Positions 17,264 to 27,261 are shown, numbered from the stretch's first letter. The stretch: DNA of 64,000 nucleotides from Propioniciclava sinopodophylli (GCF_004324755.1 NZ_SDMQ01000003.1:150490-214489); one strand, 5' to 3'. The notes: a model not told the origin generated them from the sequence alone. Program-made: numbers and translations.

Positions 17264-18954
17264 AAGAGCCCGACGATCCGGCCGTCCTCGGCCAGGTCCA
17301 TGCGCTCGGCGGCCGGGTGCGAGCCCAGCCCGGGCATCGTCTGCATCTGGCCCGACAACACGTAGACGTACCCGGCGCCGGCCGCGAGGCGCACCTCGCG
17401 GATCGGCAGCGTCCACCCCTTGGGGGCCCCCCGGTCGGCAGGGGTGGCCGTGGTCGACAGGTGCGTCTTGGCGATGAGCACCGGCAGCCCGCCGAAGCCC
17501 AGGTCGGTGAGCCGCTTCAGCTCGGACGCCGCGGCCGGCGCGTAGTCGACGGACGCCGCCCCGTACACCTTCGTGGCCAGGGCCTCGATCTTGTCGGTCA
17601 GCGGGACGTCCAGCTCGTAGGTGTAGCGCAGGTGTGTGCCGGCCTCGGTGGCCTCCAGCACCGTGCGCGCGAGCGCCGTCGCCCCCGCTCCCCCGTCGGC
17701 CACGTGCGTCGACACCGCACACGGGACGCCGCGCTGGTGGGCGAAGCGCGCGATGACCGCGTGCTCGGAGGCGTGGTCGTCGGGGAACGCGTTGATCGCG
17801 ACCACCGCCGGGACGCCCGTGCCCGCGACGATGTCGAGGTGGTGGGCCAGGTTGGACAGGCCCGCCGCGACGTCGTCGGGGTTCTCCTCCAGCAGCTCGG
17901 GAGGCAGCGGCTTGCCGGCGACGACCTTGAACCGCCCCGAGTGCACCTTCAGCGCGCGGACCGTCACCACCACGACCGCGGCGTCCGGGACGAAGCCGGA
18001 CGTGCGGCACTTCACGTTCACGAAGCGCTCGTAGCCCAGGTCGGCACCGAAGCCCGCCTCGGTCACGACGATGTCGGAGCGGGACAGCCCCACGTGGTCG
18101 GCCACGATCGAGGAGTTGCCGGTGGCGATGTTGCCGAACGGTCCGCAGTGGATCAGAGCGGGCTGGCCCTCCAGGGTCTGCAGCAAGTTGGGACGGACGG
18201 CGTCCTTGAGCAGGACGGCCATCGCGCCGGCCGCCTTGAGGTCCTCTGCCGTGACCGGCGCGCCCTCGCCGGTGTACCCGACGACGATGCGCCCGAGCCG
18301 CTGCCGCAGGTCCGTCAGCGATGTCGAGAGCGCCAGGATGGTCATCACCTCGGACGCCGCGGTGATGTCGAAGCGCGCCTGCCGCGGGACGCCGTCGAGA
18401 CGTCCGCCCAGACCGACGATGATGTTGCGCAGGGCCCGATCGTTCATGTCGAGCACGCGACCCCACGTGATGGAGTGCGCCGCGATGCCCAGCGCATTGC
18501 CGTGCTGCAGGTGGTTGTCGAGCATCGCGGCCAGCAGGTTGTGTGCGGCCGTGACGGCATGGAAGTCGCCGGTGAGGTGCAGGTTCATCGTCTCCATCGG
18601 CACGATCTGCGACCAGCCCGCACCCGCGGCACCGCCCTTGATGCCGAACACCGGCCCGAGCGACGGCTGCCGCAGCACCGCGGTGGCGCGCTTGCCGAGC
18701 CTGCCCAGGCCCTGCACGAGCCCGACTGCGGTGGTGGTCTTGCCCTCCCCCAACGGCGTCGGGGTGACGGCGGTCACGACGACGTACTTGCCGGCCGGAC
18801 GCCGTGCGCCCACCGCCTCCAGTTCCACCTTGGCGGCGTGGCGACCGTAGGGTTCGAGGTCGTCGACCCCCAGGTCGAGGACGGCACCGATGTCGGAGGT
18901 GGGCCGCAGCGTCGCGGCCTGGGCGATCTCGAGATCAGAGGGCACGGCCCCCAT
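17260..18954 (-). CDS. fhs: Formate-tetrahydrofolate ligase
   Basis: ATP-dependent synthesis of 10-formyl-tetrahydrofolate, linking formate to one-carbon metabolism. The 564-residue protein has the family P-loop PTPLGEGKTT (65-74), the FGIKGGAAGAGWSQIVPME motif and DMNDRALR. Length is normal for the enzyme. ATG 18954 is used; GTG 18945, preceded by GGGGG, is an alternative. Convergent with the ABC operon with no intergenic space. Confidence 0.95.
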   Translation of the reverse strand: MGAVPSDLEIAQAATLRPTSDIGAVLDLGVDDLEPYGRHAAKVELEAVGARRPAGKYVVVTAVTPTPLGEGKTTTAVGLVQGLGRLGKRATAVLRQPSLGPVFGIKGGAAGAGWSQIVPMETMNLHLTGDFHAVTAAHNLLAAMLDNHLQHGNALGIAAHSITWGRVLDMNDRALRNIIVGLGGRLDGVPRQARFDITAASEVMTILALSTSLTDLRQRLGRIVVGYTGEGAPVTAEDLKAAGAMAVLLKDAVRPNLLQTLEGQPALIHCGPFGNIATGNSSIVADHVGLSRSDIVVTEAGFGADLGYERFVNVKCRTSGFVPDAAVVVVTVRALKVHSGRFKVVAGKPLPPELLEENPDDVAAGLSNLAHHLDIVAGTGVPAVVAINAFPDDHASEHAVIARFAHQRGVPCAVSTHVADGGAGATALARTVLEATEAGTHLRYTYELDVPLTDKIEALATKVYGAASVDYAPAAASELKRLTDLGFGGLPVLIAKTHLSTTATPADRGAPKGWTLPIREVRLAAGAGYVYVLSGQMQTMPGLGSHPAAERMDLAEDGRIVGLF

Positions 18955-19021
18955 TCAACCATCCGGCCCGCCCGATGGGCCGATCTCAGCGGCGCCGGGG
19001 GCACGGAGTGAAGAGTTGCGG

Positions 19022-19858
19022 TCAGTCGGCCAGCGGGCCGAACGGCAGCCCACGCGCGGTGAGCTCGGCCTCGCCGCCGTCGAGGGCCGTGAGCACCCAC
19101 AGCCCACGGTCGGTGACGGTGATCGTGTGCTCCCAGTGAGCGGCGTGTGAGCCGTCCTTGGTCACCACGGTCCACTCGTCGTCCAGCGTGACGCCGATCG
19201 CCGAGCCGAGGGTGACCATCGGCTCGACCGCCAGCACGAGGCCGGGCTCGATGCGGGGGCCGCGTCCGGGGCGTCCGACGTTGGGTACGTCGGGGGCCTG
19301 GTGCATCTCCGACCCGATGCCGTGGCCGGTGTAGTCCTTGAGGATGCCGTAGCGCTCCCTGCGTCCGCGGATGCTCTTCTCGATGGCGTGGGAGATGTCC
19401 GTGACGCGGCCGCCCAGGCGCGCCGCGCCGATGCCGGCCCACAGCGACTCCCGCGTCACGTCGGACAGGCGCTGGTCGTCGGACGACAGGGACCCCACGC
19501 CGAAGGTGATCGCGGCGTCACCGTGCCACCCGTCGACGATCGCGCCGAAGTCGTAGGAGACGAGGTCGCCCTCCACGAGCACCCGGTCGCCGGGGATGCC
19601 GTGCACCACCTCATCGTTGACCGAGATGCAGGCCACGCCCGGGTAGGGCGGGTAGCCCCAGGCCGCGCCGTAGTTGAGGAACGAGGAGCCGGCGCCGTGG
19701 CGGGCGAGGATGTCGCGGCCCACGGCGTCCAAATCACCGGTGGTGACGCCCGGGGCGGCCGCCTCGAGGACGGCCGCGTGCACCTCGGCGACGACGAGCC
19801 CCGCCCGTCGCATGACGAGCAGCTGGTCGGGGGTCTTGAGCTGGACGCCCCGGCTCAC
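19022..19858 (-). CDS. map: Methionine aminopeptidase, type I
   Basis: Removes the initiator methionine from new proteins. The 278-residue metalloenzyme has the expected metal-binding residues in SYDFGAIVDGWHGDAA (two Asp), DYTGHGIGSEMH (His), LAVEPMV (Glu) and the final EHTITVTD region. The GTG start overlaps the adk stop by four bases, giving the usual secY-adk-map operon. Confidence 0.95.
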   Translation of the reverse strand: MSRGVQLKTPDQLLVMRRAGLVVAEVHAAVLEAAAPGVTTGDLDAVGRDILARHGAGSSFLNYGAAWGYPPYPGVACISVNDEVVHGIPGDRVLVEGDLVSYDFGAIVDGWHGDAAITFGVGSLSSDDQRLSDVTRESLWAGIGAARLGGRVTDISHAIEKSIRGRRERYGILKDYTGHGIGSEMHQAPDVPNVGRPGRGPRIEPGLVLAVEPMVTLGSAIGVTLDDEWTVVTKDGSHAAHWEHTITVTDRGLWVLTALDGGEAELTARGLPFGPLAD

Positions 19859-20442
19859 GAGGGGTGCCCGAGCTTGGCGTCCAGGGCGTCGGTGATGCGG
19901 GTGCGGACGTCCTCGACCGCGCCCATGGCGTCCACCTCGACGAGCAGGCCGCGATCGCGGTACACCTCCAGCAGGGGGGCCGTCTCAGCGTGGTAGACGT
20001 CGATGCGGTGCCGGATGGAGTCGGCGTTGTCGTCAGCGCGGCCCTCGATCTCGGCGCGCTTCAGGAGGCGCTCGACGAGCTGGCTGGGGTCGGCGACCAG
20101 GGCGATGACGGCCTGGAGCTTGCGGCGGCTGCGGACGAGCTCGCCGTCGAGGGCCTCGACCTGCTCGAGGGTGCGGGGGTACCCGTCCAGCAGGAAGCCC
20201 CCACGCTTCTTCACGTCGGGGCTCGCCAGGCGCTGGAACACCATTTGGTTGGTGACCTCGTCCGGTACCAGGTTGCCCGCGGCGATGAGGGCCTCGATCT
20301 GCTTGCCCAGTGGGGTGCCGAGCTGGATGTTGTCGCGGAACAGCTGCCCGGTGGAGATGGTGACGATGCCGTAGTGGTCGGCTATCGAGCTGGCCTGGGT
20401 GCCCTTGCCCGCCCCGGGCGGGCCCATGATGAGGAGTCTCAT
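19855..20442 (-). CDS. adk: Adenylate kinase
   Basis: Interconverts ATP, ADP and AMP. The 195-residue protein has the P-loop GPPGAGKGTQ (7-16), GFLLDGYPRTL and a short lid region without zinc cysteines, as in actinobacterial enzymes. Its ATG overlaps the secY stop by four bases (ATGA). Confidence 0.96.
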   Translation of the reverse strand: MRLLIMGPPGAGKGTQASSIADHYGIVTISTGQLFRDNIQLGTPLGKQIEALIAAGNLVPDEVTNQMVFQRLASPDVKKRGGFLLDGYPRTLEQVEALDGELVRSRRKLQAVIALVADPSQLVERLLKRAEIEGRADDNADSIRHRIDVYHAETAPLLEVYRDRGLLVEVDAMGAVEDVRTRITDALDAKLGHPS

Positions 20443-21776
20443 CGCAGAAATCCTTCATAGTTCCGTTGCTGCAGCTGGCTCTGGATCTGCTTGACGGTGT
20501 CGAGGCCGACGCCCACCACGATCAGGATCGAGGTACCGCCGAAGGGGAACTGCTGCGAGGTCCCGAGGAAGAGGAAGGCCACTGCCGGCAGGAGTGAGAT
20601 GAGGCCAAGGTACAGCGAGCCCGGGGCCGTCAGGCGGCTCAGGACGTGCGCCAGGTACTTCTCGGTCGGCTTGCCCGCGCGGATGCCCGGGATGAAGCCG
20701 CCGTACTTCTTCATGTTGTCGGCGACCTCCTCGGGGTTGAAGGTGATCGCGACGTAGAAGTAGGCAAAGGCCACGATGAGGACGAACATCAGCAGCGAGT
20801 GCCAGAAGCCGGTCCCGGTGAAGTTCGCGGCGATCCAGCTGGAGACCGGGTTGTCCGGCGAGAACTGGGCGAACATGATCGGCAGGTAGAGCAGCGAGCT
20901 GGCGAAAATGACGGGGATGACGCCGGCCTGGTTGACCTTGATCGGGATGTAGGTGGTGGAGCCGCCAACGAGGCGGCGCCCGACCATGCGCTTGGCGTAC
21001 TGCACGGGGATGCGGCGCTGAGCCTGCTCAACGAAAACGACGCCGAGCATGACCAGCAGGCCGACGGCCAGGACGGCCACGAAGGCGAGCCAGCCGGCCG
21101 AGTTCGGCAGGGTCAGGCCGTTCCACTGGATGGTGCCGCGGGAGATCGCGATGCCCCAGACCTGGGCCGGGAAGGCCGCTGCGATCTGGGTGAAGATCAT
21201 CACCGACATGCCGTTGCCCACGCCTCGCTCGGTGATGAGCTCGCCCAGCCACATCACGATGCCGGTGCCGGCGGTCATCGTCAGGATCATGACCAGGATC
21301 GGGAACAGCGTCGCGTCGTAGACCAGGGGCAGGCCACAGCCGGGGAACAGCTGGCCGCTGATCGCCATGGTCACGAACGCGGTGGACTGCATGATCGCCA
21401 AGATGATCGTCAGGTAGCGGGTGTACTGCGTGATCTTCTGCTGGCCAGCGCCGCCCTCCTTCTTCAGCGCCTCGAGCCGCGGGATCACCACGGCCAGCAG
21501 CTGGAAGATGATGGAGCTGGTGATGTACGGCATGATCCCCAGCGCGAAGATCGCAAGCTGCAACAGCGCACCACCCGAGAACAGGTTGATCATCGAGTAG
21601 AGGCCCGCGGCCGACCCGGTGCTCGCCTCGAACGTGCACTGCTGCACGTTCTGCATGTTCACGTTCGGGGTGGGGATGACCGAACCCAGACGGAAGACGG
21701 CCAACACCCCGAGGGTGAAGAGGATCTTCCGACGCAGGTCGGGAGTCCTGAGCGCGTGGGCGAAGGCGGAGAGCAT
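20439..21776 (-). CDS. secY: Preprotein translocase subunit SecY
   Basis: Pore subunit of the Sec translocon in the membrane, 445 residues with about ten membrane segments. It opens MLSAFAHALRTPDLRRKILF and has TxLGVLAVFRLGSVIPTP-like and GGFIPGIRAGKPTEKYL motifs. ATG 21776 is preferred over in-frame 21845, which would add a non-conserved stretch. Unlike the usual spc order, rplO does not lie directly upstream; a SRAP gene and a terminator intervene, so secY-adk-map seems to be a separate unit. Confidence 0.96.
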   Translation of the reverse strand: MLSAFAHALRTPDLRRKILFTLGVLAVFRLGSVIPTPNVNMQNVQQCTFEASTGSAAGLYSMINLFSGGALLQLAIFALGIMPYITSSIIFQLLAVVIPRLEALKKEGGAGQQKITQYTRYLTIILAIMQSTAFVTMAISGQLFPGCGLPLVYDATLFPILVMILTMTAGTGIVMWLGELITERGVGNGMSVMIFTQIAAAFPAQVWGIAISRGTIQWNGLTLPNSAGWLAFVAVLAVGLLVMLGVVFVEQAQRRIPVQYAKRMVGRRLVGGSTTYIPIKVNQAGVIPVIFASSLLYLPIMFAQFSPDNPVSSWIAANFTGTGFWHSLLMFVLIVAFAYFYVAITFNPEEVADNMKKYGGFIPGIRAGKPTEKYLAHVLSRLTAPGSLYLGLISLLPAVAFLFLGTSQQFPFGGTSILIVVGVGLDTVKQIQSQLQQRNYEGFLR

Positions 21777-21835
21777 CCGGGTCCAATCAGTTGCAGACAG
21801 CACAAGAAGGTCGGGCCAGGGGCCCAACCGGTCAG

Positions 21836-21841
21836 ACTCTA
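21836..21841 (-). promoter_or_regulatory. Candidate -10 of secY-adk-map
   Basis: TAGAGT on the minus strand, 60 bases before secY; no good -35 partner is visible. A GGGCC/GGCCC hairpin lies in the leader. Confidence 0.35.
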
Positions 21842-21892
21842 CCAACCCGAGGGCCGAACCGGGGCATCAGCCCAGCGCCCTCCCCCGGCGCG

Positions 21893-22639
21893 TCACGCCA
21901 GCGGGCGCACCAGCTCCGGCCCCTCGTGGCGGACGTTGTTCACCAAGGGCGCGACCAGGTACGTGTCGATCTCGGCGCCTTCGCTGGCGTGCAGGAGGCC
22001 GAGCGCGGCCTGGGCGTCCGTCTGGAGCGGGTCGAGCCAGTCGGACCACGCCTCGGGGCGGACGGTCATGGGCATCCGGTCGTGGATGTGACCCAGCGCG
22101 TCCGTGGCCTGGGTGGTGATGATCGTGCAGGTGGTGAGCCAGACGTCGTCGTCGGTGCCCTCGGCGCCCCGAGGTGCGATCGGGGCGAGCCTCGAAGGGC
22201 CCTTCCAGAACTCGTACAGCCCCGCCATCACGAACAGTCCCCCACCGGACGGCCGGATGAACCAGGGCTGCTTGGCCGGCTTGCCGTCCGGGCCGGTGGT
22301 GGGCGTCCATTCGTAGAAGCCGTCGGCGGGGATCAGGCAGCGCCGCGACGCCATGGCCTTCGCAAACGCGGGCTTCGACGCCACGGTCTCGGCCCGGGCG
22401 TTGATCATGCGTGCCGCGCCCTTCGCGTCCTTCGACCAGGAGGGCACGAGCCCCCACCGTGGCGTGACGAGCTTGCGGACCGCCGCACCCGAGGCTTTGT
22501 CGAGGCGCTCCACCACGGCCGGGACCGGGTCGGTGGGCGCCGCGTTGTACGTCGGTTCGGGCTCGTCGACCACGAGCTCGACCTGGAAGGTCTCGATGAT
22601 CTCCTCGGTGCTGGCCGAGGCCGCGAACCGTCCGCACAT
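21893..22639 (-). CDS. SRAP domain protein (HMCES/YedK-like)
   Basis: A 248-residue SOS-response-associated peptidase-family protein that forms a protective covalent link to abasic sites in single-stranded DNA. After Met removal the catalytic Cys2 is exposed (MCGRFAAS); other conserved residues are in YNAAPTD (Asn), NARAETV (Glu), CLIPADGFYEW and IHDRMPM (His). ATG 22639 is fixed by Cys2 and by TACGGT six bases upstream, suggesting a leaderless transcript. The gene sits between rplO and secY, an unusual location. Confidence 0.93.
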   Translation of the reverse strand: MCGRFAASASTEEIIETFQVELVVDEPEPTYNAAPTDPVPAVVERLDKASGAAVRKLVTPRWGLVPSWSKDAKGAARMINARAETVASKPAFAKAMASRRCLIPADGFYEWTPTTGPDGKPAKQPWFIRPSGGGLFVMAGLYEFWKGPSRLAPIAPRGAEGTDDDVWLTTCTIITTQATDALGHIHDRMPMTVRPEAWSDWLDPLQTDAQAALGLLHASEGAEIDTYLVAPLVNNVRHEGPELVRPLA

Positions 22640-22683
22640 GCCGCCACCGTAGCCGCTGCGGCGTAGGATGGGGGCGCACCCAG

Positions 22684-22705
22684 GCAGGTGCATGGGTTCA
22701 CCTGC
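22684..22705. promoter_or_regulatory. Inverted repeat upstream of the SRAP gene
   Basis: GCAGGTG and CACCTGC, seven-base perfect arms separated by eight bases, about 45 bases upstream of the SRAP start. It could be an operator; it is not a LexA-type GAAC-N4-GTTC box. Confidence 0.3.
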
Positions 22706-22772
22706 TCTGGAGGCGCGGTCGCGTACCCAACCCGTGCACGTGCGTGGCTCCGCCCGGACGCGCTCCGGAACG

Positions 22773-22812
22773 CCACGAAGGGCGCCCCCCAGAACGGGGA
22801 CGCCCTTCGTGG
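22773..22812 (-). terminator. Terminator after rplO
   Basis: Perfect 12-bp stem (CCACGAAGGGCG / CGCCCTTCGTGG), extended internally by CCCC/GGGG, 12 bases after the rplO stop. It separates the spc ribosomal genes from the SRAP gene and secY. Confidence 0.75.
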
Positions 22813-22824
22813 GTGTTGGTCAGA

Positions 22825-23268
22825 TCAGAGTTCGTTGGCGGTGCCGCCGGCGGCCTCGATCTTGCTCTTGGCCGACGCGGTGTACGCGTGGGCGTCGATG
22901 TCGAACTTCACCGTGGTCTCACCGGTGCCGAGGATCTTCACGAGCTTGTCCTTGCGGACGGCGCCCTTGGAGACCAGGTCGGCGACGGTGACCTTCCCGC
23001 CCTCGGGGAAGAGCTCGACCAGCTTCGCGATGTTCACGACCTGGTACTCCACCCGGAAGGGGTTCTGGAAGCCACGGAGCTTCGGCAGCCGCATGTGCAG
23101 CGGCATCTGGCCGCCCTCGAAGTTCGCCGGCACGTTCTTGCGTGCGCCGGTGCCCTTCGTGCCACGGCCGGCGGTCTTGCCGCCCTTGCCGCCTTCACCG
23201 CGGCCGACGCGGTGCTTGTCGGTCTTGGCCCCGGGGGCCGGACGCAGGTGGTGTGCCTTGAGCGCCAT
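22825..23268 (-). CDS. rplO: 50S ribosomal protein L15
   Basis: Late-assembly protein of the large subunit, 147 residues. It opens [20 protein letters not shown] and contains the glycine-rich [18 protein letters not shown] tract. ATG 23268 is one base after the rpmD stop. The 3' end of the spc ribosomal genes here. Confidence 0.96.
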   Translation of the reverse strand: MALKAHHLRPAPGAKTDKHRVGRGEGGKGGKTAGRGTKGTGARKNVPANFEGGQMPLHMRLPKLRGFQNPFRVEYQVVNIAKLVELFPEGGKVTVADLVSKGAVRKDKLVKILGTGETTVKFDIDAHAYTASAKSKIEAAGGTANEL

Positions 23269-23269
23269 G

Positions 23270-23452
23270 TCAGTCAACCTCCTCGACGGAGACAAGGTGG
23301 ATCACGGTGTTGACCATGCCGCGGTAGTGCGGGAGGTCCTCCCGCTCCACGACGTCGCCGATCTTCCGCAGGCCGAGGGTCCGAAGGGTCTCGGCCTGGT
23401 TCTTCTTCGCGCTGTTCGCGCTCTTCACCTGGGTGACGCGGAGCGTGGCCAT
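23270..23452 (-). CDS. rpmD: 50S ribosomal protein L30
   Basis: A 60-residue ribosomal protein starting [19 protein letters not shown] with the L30 motif [12 protein letters not shown]. The ATG overlaps the rpsE stop by one base (TGATG). Confidence 0.96.
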   Translation of the reverse strand: MATLRVTQVKSANSAKKNQAETLRTLGLRKIGDVVEREDLPHYRGMVNTVIHLVSVEEVD

Positions 23453-24072
23453 CAGGCAGCCCCCTCCTTGCGCGCCCTCAGCAGGGCGGCCGGCGCGACG
23501 TCCTCCACGGGGAGGCCACGACGCTTGGCAACCTGCTCCGGCTCCTCAAGCTGTTGAAGAGCCTCGACCGTGGCGTGCACCACGTTGATCGCGTTGGCGC
23601 TGCCCAGCGACTTGGCGAGGACATCGGTGATGCCGGCGCACTCGAGCACGGCGCGCGCGGAGCCTCCGGCGATCACGCCGGTACCCGGCGACGCCGGCCG
23701 CAGGAGCACGACGCCGGCGGCCTTCTCACCCTGGACGGGGTGCGGGATGGTGCCCTGGATACGAGGCACACGGAAGAACGCCTTCTTGGCCTCCTCCACG
23801 CCCTTGGCGATCGCCGCGGGCACCTCCTTGGCCTTGCCGTAGCCGACACCCACGGTGCCGTCACCGTCGCCCACCACGACGAGCGCGGTGAAGCTGAACC
23901 GGCGGCCACCCTGGACGACCTTGGCGACGCGGTTGATCGCGACGACCTTCTCCAGGTACTGGCTCTTGTCCTGGGCGGCGTTGTCCCGGCCGCCTCGACG
24001 ATCGTCGCGGCCGCGACGCTCGCCACCACCCTGGCCACCACGGCCACGGGCAGACGCGTTTTCGTTCGCCAT
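23452..24072 (-). CDS. rpsE: 30S ribosomal protein S5
   Basis: Small-subunit protein important for decoding fidelity. The 206-residue product has an Arg/Gly-rich extension of about 35 residues, then [20 protein letters not shown] and [14 protein letters not shown] and the C-terminal [21 protein letters not shown] region. Spc operon. Confidence 0.96.
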   Translation of the reverse strand: MANENASARGRGGQGGGERRGRDDRRGGRDNAAQDKSQYLEKVVAINRVAKVVQGGRRFSFTALVVVGDGDGTVGVGYGKAKEVPAAIAKGVEEAKKAFFRVPRIQGTIPHPVQGEKAAGVVLLRPASPGTGVIAGGSARAVLECAGITDVLAKSLGSANAINVVHATVEALQQLEEPEQVAKRRGLPVEDVAPAALLRARKEGAA

Positions 24073-24092
24073 TGTTTTCCTTTCCGCTTCGA

Positions 24093-24473
24093 TCAGAATC
24101 CGAGGCCGGCCTCGCGCGCGCCGTCAGCCAGCGCGGCGATCCGTCCGTGGTACTGGTTGCCGGCGCGGTCGAACACGACAGACTCGACGCCCGCCTTCTT
24201 CGCCCGCTCGGCCACGAGCGTGCCGACCTGCTTGGCCTTCTCGCTCTTGTCGCCGGACGCACCGCGCACGTCGGCCTCCATGGTGGAGGCGGACGCCAGC
24301 GTGTGGCCGACCGTGTCGTCGATCACCTGCGCCACGATGTGGCGCGCGGAACGCGTGACCACCAGGCGGGGACGCTCGGTGGTGCCGAAGATCTTCTTGC
24401 GGCCACGCGCCTGACGACGGAGGCGCGACTTGGCGCGCGCAGCCATTCCCTTGTTCTTGACGGGAGTGCTCAT
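24093..24473 (-). CDS. rplR: 50S ribosomal protein L18
   Basis: 5S rRNA-binding protein, 126 residues, with [17 protein letters not shown] and [22 protein letters not shown] 24473 lies two bases after the rplF stop; GTG 24479, better spaced from AAAGG, is an alternative that adds two residues. Confidence 0.95.
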   Translation of the reverse strand: MSTPVKNKGMAARAKSRLRRQARGRKKIFGTTERPRLVVTRSARHIVAQVIDDTVGHTLASASTMEADVRGASGDKSEKAKQVGTLVAERAKKAGVESVVFDRAGNQYHGRIAALADGAREAGLGF

Positions 24474-24475
24474 CG

Positions 24476-25018
24476 TCACTTACCAGCCTTTCCGACCTTG
24501 CGGCGCACACGCTCGCCGGAGTAGCGAACGCCCTTGCCCTTGTAGGGCTCCGGCTTGCGGAGCTTGCGGATGTTCGCCGCGACCTCGCCGACGACCTGCT
24601 TGTCGATGCCCTGCACCGAGAAGGCGGTCGGCTTCTCGACCACGAAGGTCACGCCCTCGGGGGCGTCGATGATCACCGGGTGGCTGAAGCCGAGCTGGAA
24701 CTCGAGCTGCTGCGGGCCCTTGGAGATCACGCGGTAACCAACGCCGACGATCTCGAGCTTCTTCTCATAGCCCTCGGTGACACCGATGACCATGTTGTTG
24801 ACCAGCGTGCGGGTCAGGCCGTGCAGCGAACGCGACTCGCGCTCGTCGTCCGGGCGGCTGACCTCGATCTGGCCCTCGTCGTTGCGCGCGACCGTGATCG
24901 GCTCACGGACGGTCAGGGACAGGGCGCCCTTCGGGCCCTTGACCTGGACGTCCTGGCCATCGAGGGTGACCTCGACGCCGGCCGGGATCGCGATGGGGAG
25001 CTTTCCAATACGGGACAT
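24476..25018 (-). CDS. rplF: 50S ribosomal protein L6
   Basis: Binds 23S rRNA near the factor-binding site; 180 residues, with [17 protein letters not shown], the repeated L6 fold, and [19 protein letters not shown] at the C-terminus. Spc operon. Confidence 0.97.
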   Translation of the reverse strand: MSRIGKLPIAIPAGVEVTLDGQDVQVKGPKGALSLTVREPITVARNDEGQIEVSRPDDERESRSLHGLTRTLVNNMVIGVTEGYEKKLEIVGVGYRVISKGPQQLEFQLGFSHPVIIDAPEGVTFVVEKPTAFSVQGIDKQVVGEVAANIRKLRKPEPYKGKGVRYSGERVRRKVGKAGK

Positions 25019-25034
25019 GTTCAGCTACCTCCCG

Positions 25035-25442
25035 TCACCACACGTAGGCGAGCACTTCGCCGCCCACGCTCTTGAGGGATGCTTCCCTGTCGGTCAGAAG
25101 GCCTTGGCTGGTCGAGATGATCGCGATGCCGAGGCCGCCGAGGACCTTGGGCAGCGCGTTGCTCTTGGCGTAGACACGCAGGCCGGGCTTGCTGATGCGA
25201 CGCAGGCCCGCGATGGAACGCTCGCGGCTGTCGCCGTACTTGAGGGTGATCTTCAGGGTCTTGCCGACCTCGCCCTCGCCGGGCTCAACGACCTCGTAGG
25301 AGGTGATGTAGCCCTGCTGCTTCAGGATCTCGGCGATACCCACCTTGATCTTGCTGTGGGGCATGGAGGTCGAATCGTGGTACGCCTGGTTGGCGTTCCG
25401 CAGACGCGTGAGCATGTCTGCGATCGGATCCGTCATTGTCAT
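25035..25442 (-). CDS. rpsH: 30S ribosomal protein S8
   Basis: Primary 16S rRNA-binding protein, and in other bacteria the translational repressor of the spc operon. The 135-residue protein contains [16 protein letters not shown] and ends [12 protein letters not shown] 25442 is better spaced from AGAGG than ATG 25436. Confidence 0.96.
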   Translation of the reverse strand: MTMTDPIADMLTRLRNANQAYHDSTSMPHSKIKVGIAEILKQQGYITSYEVVEPGEGEVGKTLKITLKYGDSRERSIAGLRRISKPGLRVYAKSNALPKVLGGLGIAIISTSQGLLTDREASLKSVGGEVLAYVW

Positions 25443-25473
25443 GGCTTGTTGGGCCTCTTTCTCGCCGTGGTTT

Positions 25474-25497
25474 CCGTCGGGGGCTCTCCCCCGACGG
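25474..25497 (-). promoter_or_regulatory. Hairpin between rpsZ and rpsH
   Basis: Perfect 10-bp stem CCGTCGGGGG / CCCCCGACGG with a four-base loop in the 89-base gap, a likely mRNA processing or S8-type control structure. Confidence 0.45.
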
Positions 25498-25531
25498 ACC
25501 TACCGCGTTTAGTGAATCGTGGTTGGTGGTG

Positions 25532-25717
25532 TCACCAGGAGGACTTGACGACACCGGGCAGCTCGCCCTTGTGCGCCATCTCGCGGAGGCAGATGCGGCA
25601 CAGGCCGAACTTGCGGTACACCGACTTCGGACGCCCGCACTTGTTGCAACGGGTGTACGCGCGCACCTCGAACTTCGGCTTGCGGCTCTGCTTGACCTTC
25701 AGACCAGTCTTTGCCAT
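25532..25717 (-). CDS. rpsZ: 30S ribosomal protein S14, type Z (zinc)
   Basis: The 61-residue zinc-binding form of S14: [18 protein letters not shown] followed by CNKCGRP and CRIC, giving four cysteine ligands. Spc operon between rplE and rpsH. Some actinobacteria carry a second, zinc-free S14 elsewhere for zinc limitation; none is in the window. Confidence 0.97.
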   Translation of the reverse strand: MAKTGLKVKQSRKPKFEVRAYTRCNKCGRPKSVYRKFGLCRICLREMAHKGELPGVVKSSW

Positions 25718-25724
25718 CAGTGGG

Positions 25725-26375
25725 TCACCTTCTGCTCAGCTGCTTCTTGATCTGGCTCTTGGAGCCAGTGAAGGCGCGACGACGGGCCACGGCCTTCTTG
25801 GGATCGTTCTCCGGTGCCTTGAACGGGAAGCCCAGCGCCTTGAGCAGCGCGCGACCCTCCTCGTCGTTGGTGGCCGAGGTGACGAACGTGATGTCCATGC
25901 CGCGCACGCGATCGATCTTGTCCTGGTCGATCTCGTGGAACATGACCTGCTCGTTCAGGCCGAACGTGTAGTTGCCCTGGCCGTCGAACTGGCGGGCCGA
26001 AAGGCCACGGAAGTCGCGGATACGGGGCAGCGCGAGCGTCAGCAGGCGATCGGCGAACTCCCACATGCGGTCACCGCGGAGGGTGACGTGGCAGCCGATC
26101 GGCATGCCCTCACGCAGCTTGAACTGCGCGATGGACTTGCGTGCCTTGGTGACCTGCGGCTTCTGGCCGGTGATGGCGGTGAGGTCGCGGACGGCCCCAT
26201 CGATCACCTTGGAGTCGCGGGCGGCCTCGCCGACACCCATGTTCACCACGATCTTCACCAGACCGGGGATCTGCATGACGTTGTCGTAGGAGAACTCGGC
26301 GTTCAGGGCGTCCCTGATCTCCTCGCGGTACTTCTTCTTGAGGCGGGGCAGTTCCTTGACAGCGGTCTCGGCCAT
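25725..26375 (-). CDS. rplE: 50S ribosomal protein L5
   Basis: 5S rRNA-binding protein forming an intersubunit bridge with S13. The 216-residue product has [29 protein letters not shown] and the [12 protein letters not shown] region. Spc operon, seven bases before rpsZ. Confidence 0.97.
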   Translation of the reverse strand: MAETAVKELPRLKKKYREEIRDALNAEFSYDNVMQIPGLVKIVVNMGVGEAARDSKVIDGAVRDLTAITGQKPQVTKARKSIAQFKLREGMPIGCHVTLRGDRMWEFADRLLTLALPRIRDFRGLSARQFDGQGNYTFGLNEQVMFHEIDQDKIDRVRGMDITFVTSATNDEEGRALLKALGFPFKAPENDPKKAVARRRAFTGSKSQIKKQLSRR

Positions 26376-26376
26376 C

Positions 26377-26748
26377 TCAGATCTCCTCTCCGGTGGCGCG
26401 GGCGATGCGGACCGAACGCTCCGCGGTGTACTCGGTGCCGTCGGGGCGACGCTTGGTCACCTCGACGCGCTTGTAGCCGACGCGCGTGGTCTTGGCGTTC
26501 TTGCCCTTGCCGGACACGACCAGCGCCACGTTCGAGACGTGGATCGGGGCCTCGGTCTCGATGATGCCGCCACTGTTGCGTCCCGCCTGCGGGTTCGCCG
26601 GCGTGTGCTTCTTGACGAGGTTGACGCCCTCGACGATGACGCGGTGCTCGCGCGGGAACACGGCGATGATCTCGCCGACGGTGCCCTTGTCGTTGCCGGC
26701 GATCACCTTGACGGTGTCACCCTTCTTCACGTGGAGCGTGTTCGCCAT
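26377..26748 (-). CDS. rplX: 50S ribosomal protein L24
   Basis: Assembly initiator of the large subunit, 123 residues, with the KOW motif [20 protein letters not shown]. It starts two bases after the rplN stop. Confidence 0.96.
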   Translation of the reverse strand: MANTLHVKKGDTVKVIAGNDKGTVGEIIAVFPREHRVIVEGVNLVKKHTPANPQAGRNSGGIIETEAPIHVSNVALVVSGKGKNAKTTRVGYKRVEVTKRRPDGTEYTAERSVRIARATGEEI

Positions 26749-26750
26749 GG

Positions 26751-27119
26751 TCAGATCACCTCCGGCGCCAGCGAGATGATGCGCATGTAGCGCTTGTCGC
26801 GCAGTTCGCGGCCGACCGGGCCGAAGATGCGGGTTCCACGGGGCTCGCCGTCGTTCTTGAGGATGACGGCGGCGTTCTCGTCGAACTTGATGTAGGAGCC
26901 GTCGGGGCGACGGGTCTCCTTGGTGGTGCGGACGATGACGGCCTTGACGACGTCACCCTTCTTCACGTTGCCACCGGGGATGGCGTCCTTGACCGTGGCG
27001 ACGATCTTGTCGCCCAGGCCGGCGTAGCGACGGCGCGAGCCACCGAGGACACGGATGCAGAGGATCTCCTTCGCCCCCGTGTTGTCGGCGACCTTCAGTC
27101 GCGATTCCTGCTGGATCAT
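26751..27119 (-). CDS. rplN: 50S ribosomal protein L14
   Basis: Intersubunit-face protein, 122 residues, starting [20 protein letters not shown] with [15 protein letters not shown]. First gene of the spc operon; a 218-base gap with a hairpin separates it from rpsQ of the S10 operon. Confidence 0.97.
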   Translation of the reverse strand: MIQQESRLKVADNTGAKEILCIRVLGGSRRRYAGLGDKIVATVKDAIPGGNVKKGDVVKAVIVRTTKETRRPDGSYIKFDENAAVILKNDGEPRGTRIFGPVGRELRDKRYMRIISLAPEVI

Positions 27120-27261
27120 TTACTTCTCCTGTTGTTCGCCGGTTCCCCCTGCGGGGCCTGGCGGACGGTGTCGGATGCCACGCGCACGTGGCCTGCCGGC
27201 GGTCTTCGCTGGTCGGGTTTCCAAGCCGGGGTCAGCTCGTCGTCGGCTCCGAACGGGCTCA

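Noticed and set aside
22640..22772. Small plus-strand transcript suggested by TAGGAT at 22661
   Set aside because: No convincing coding or structured RNA follows before the rplO terminator; the match is probably chance.
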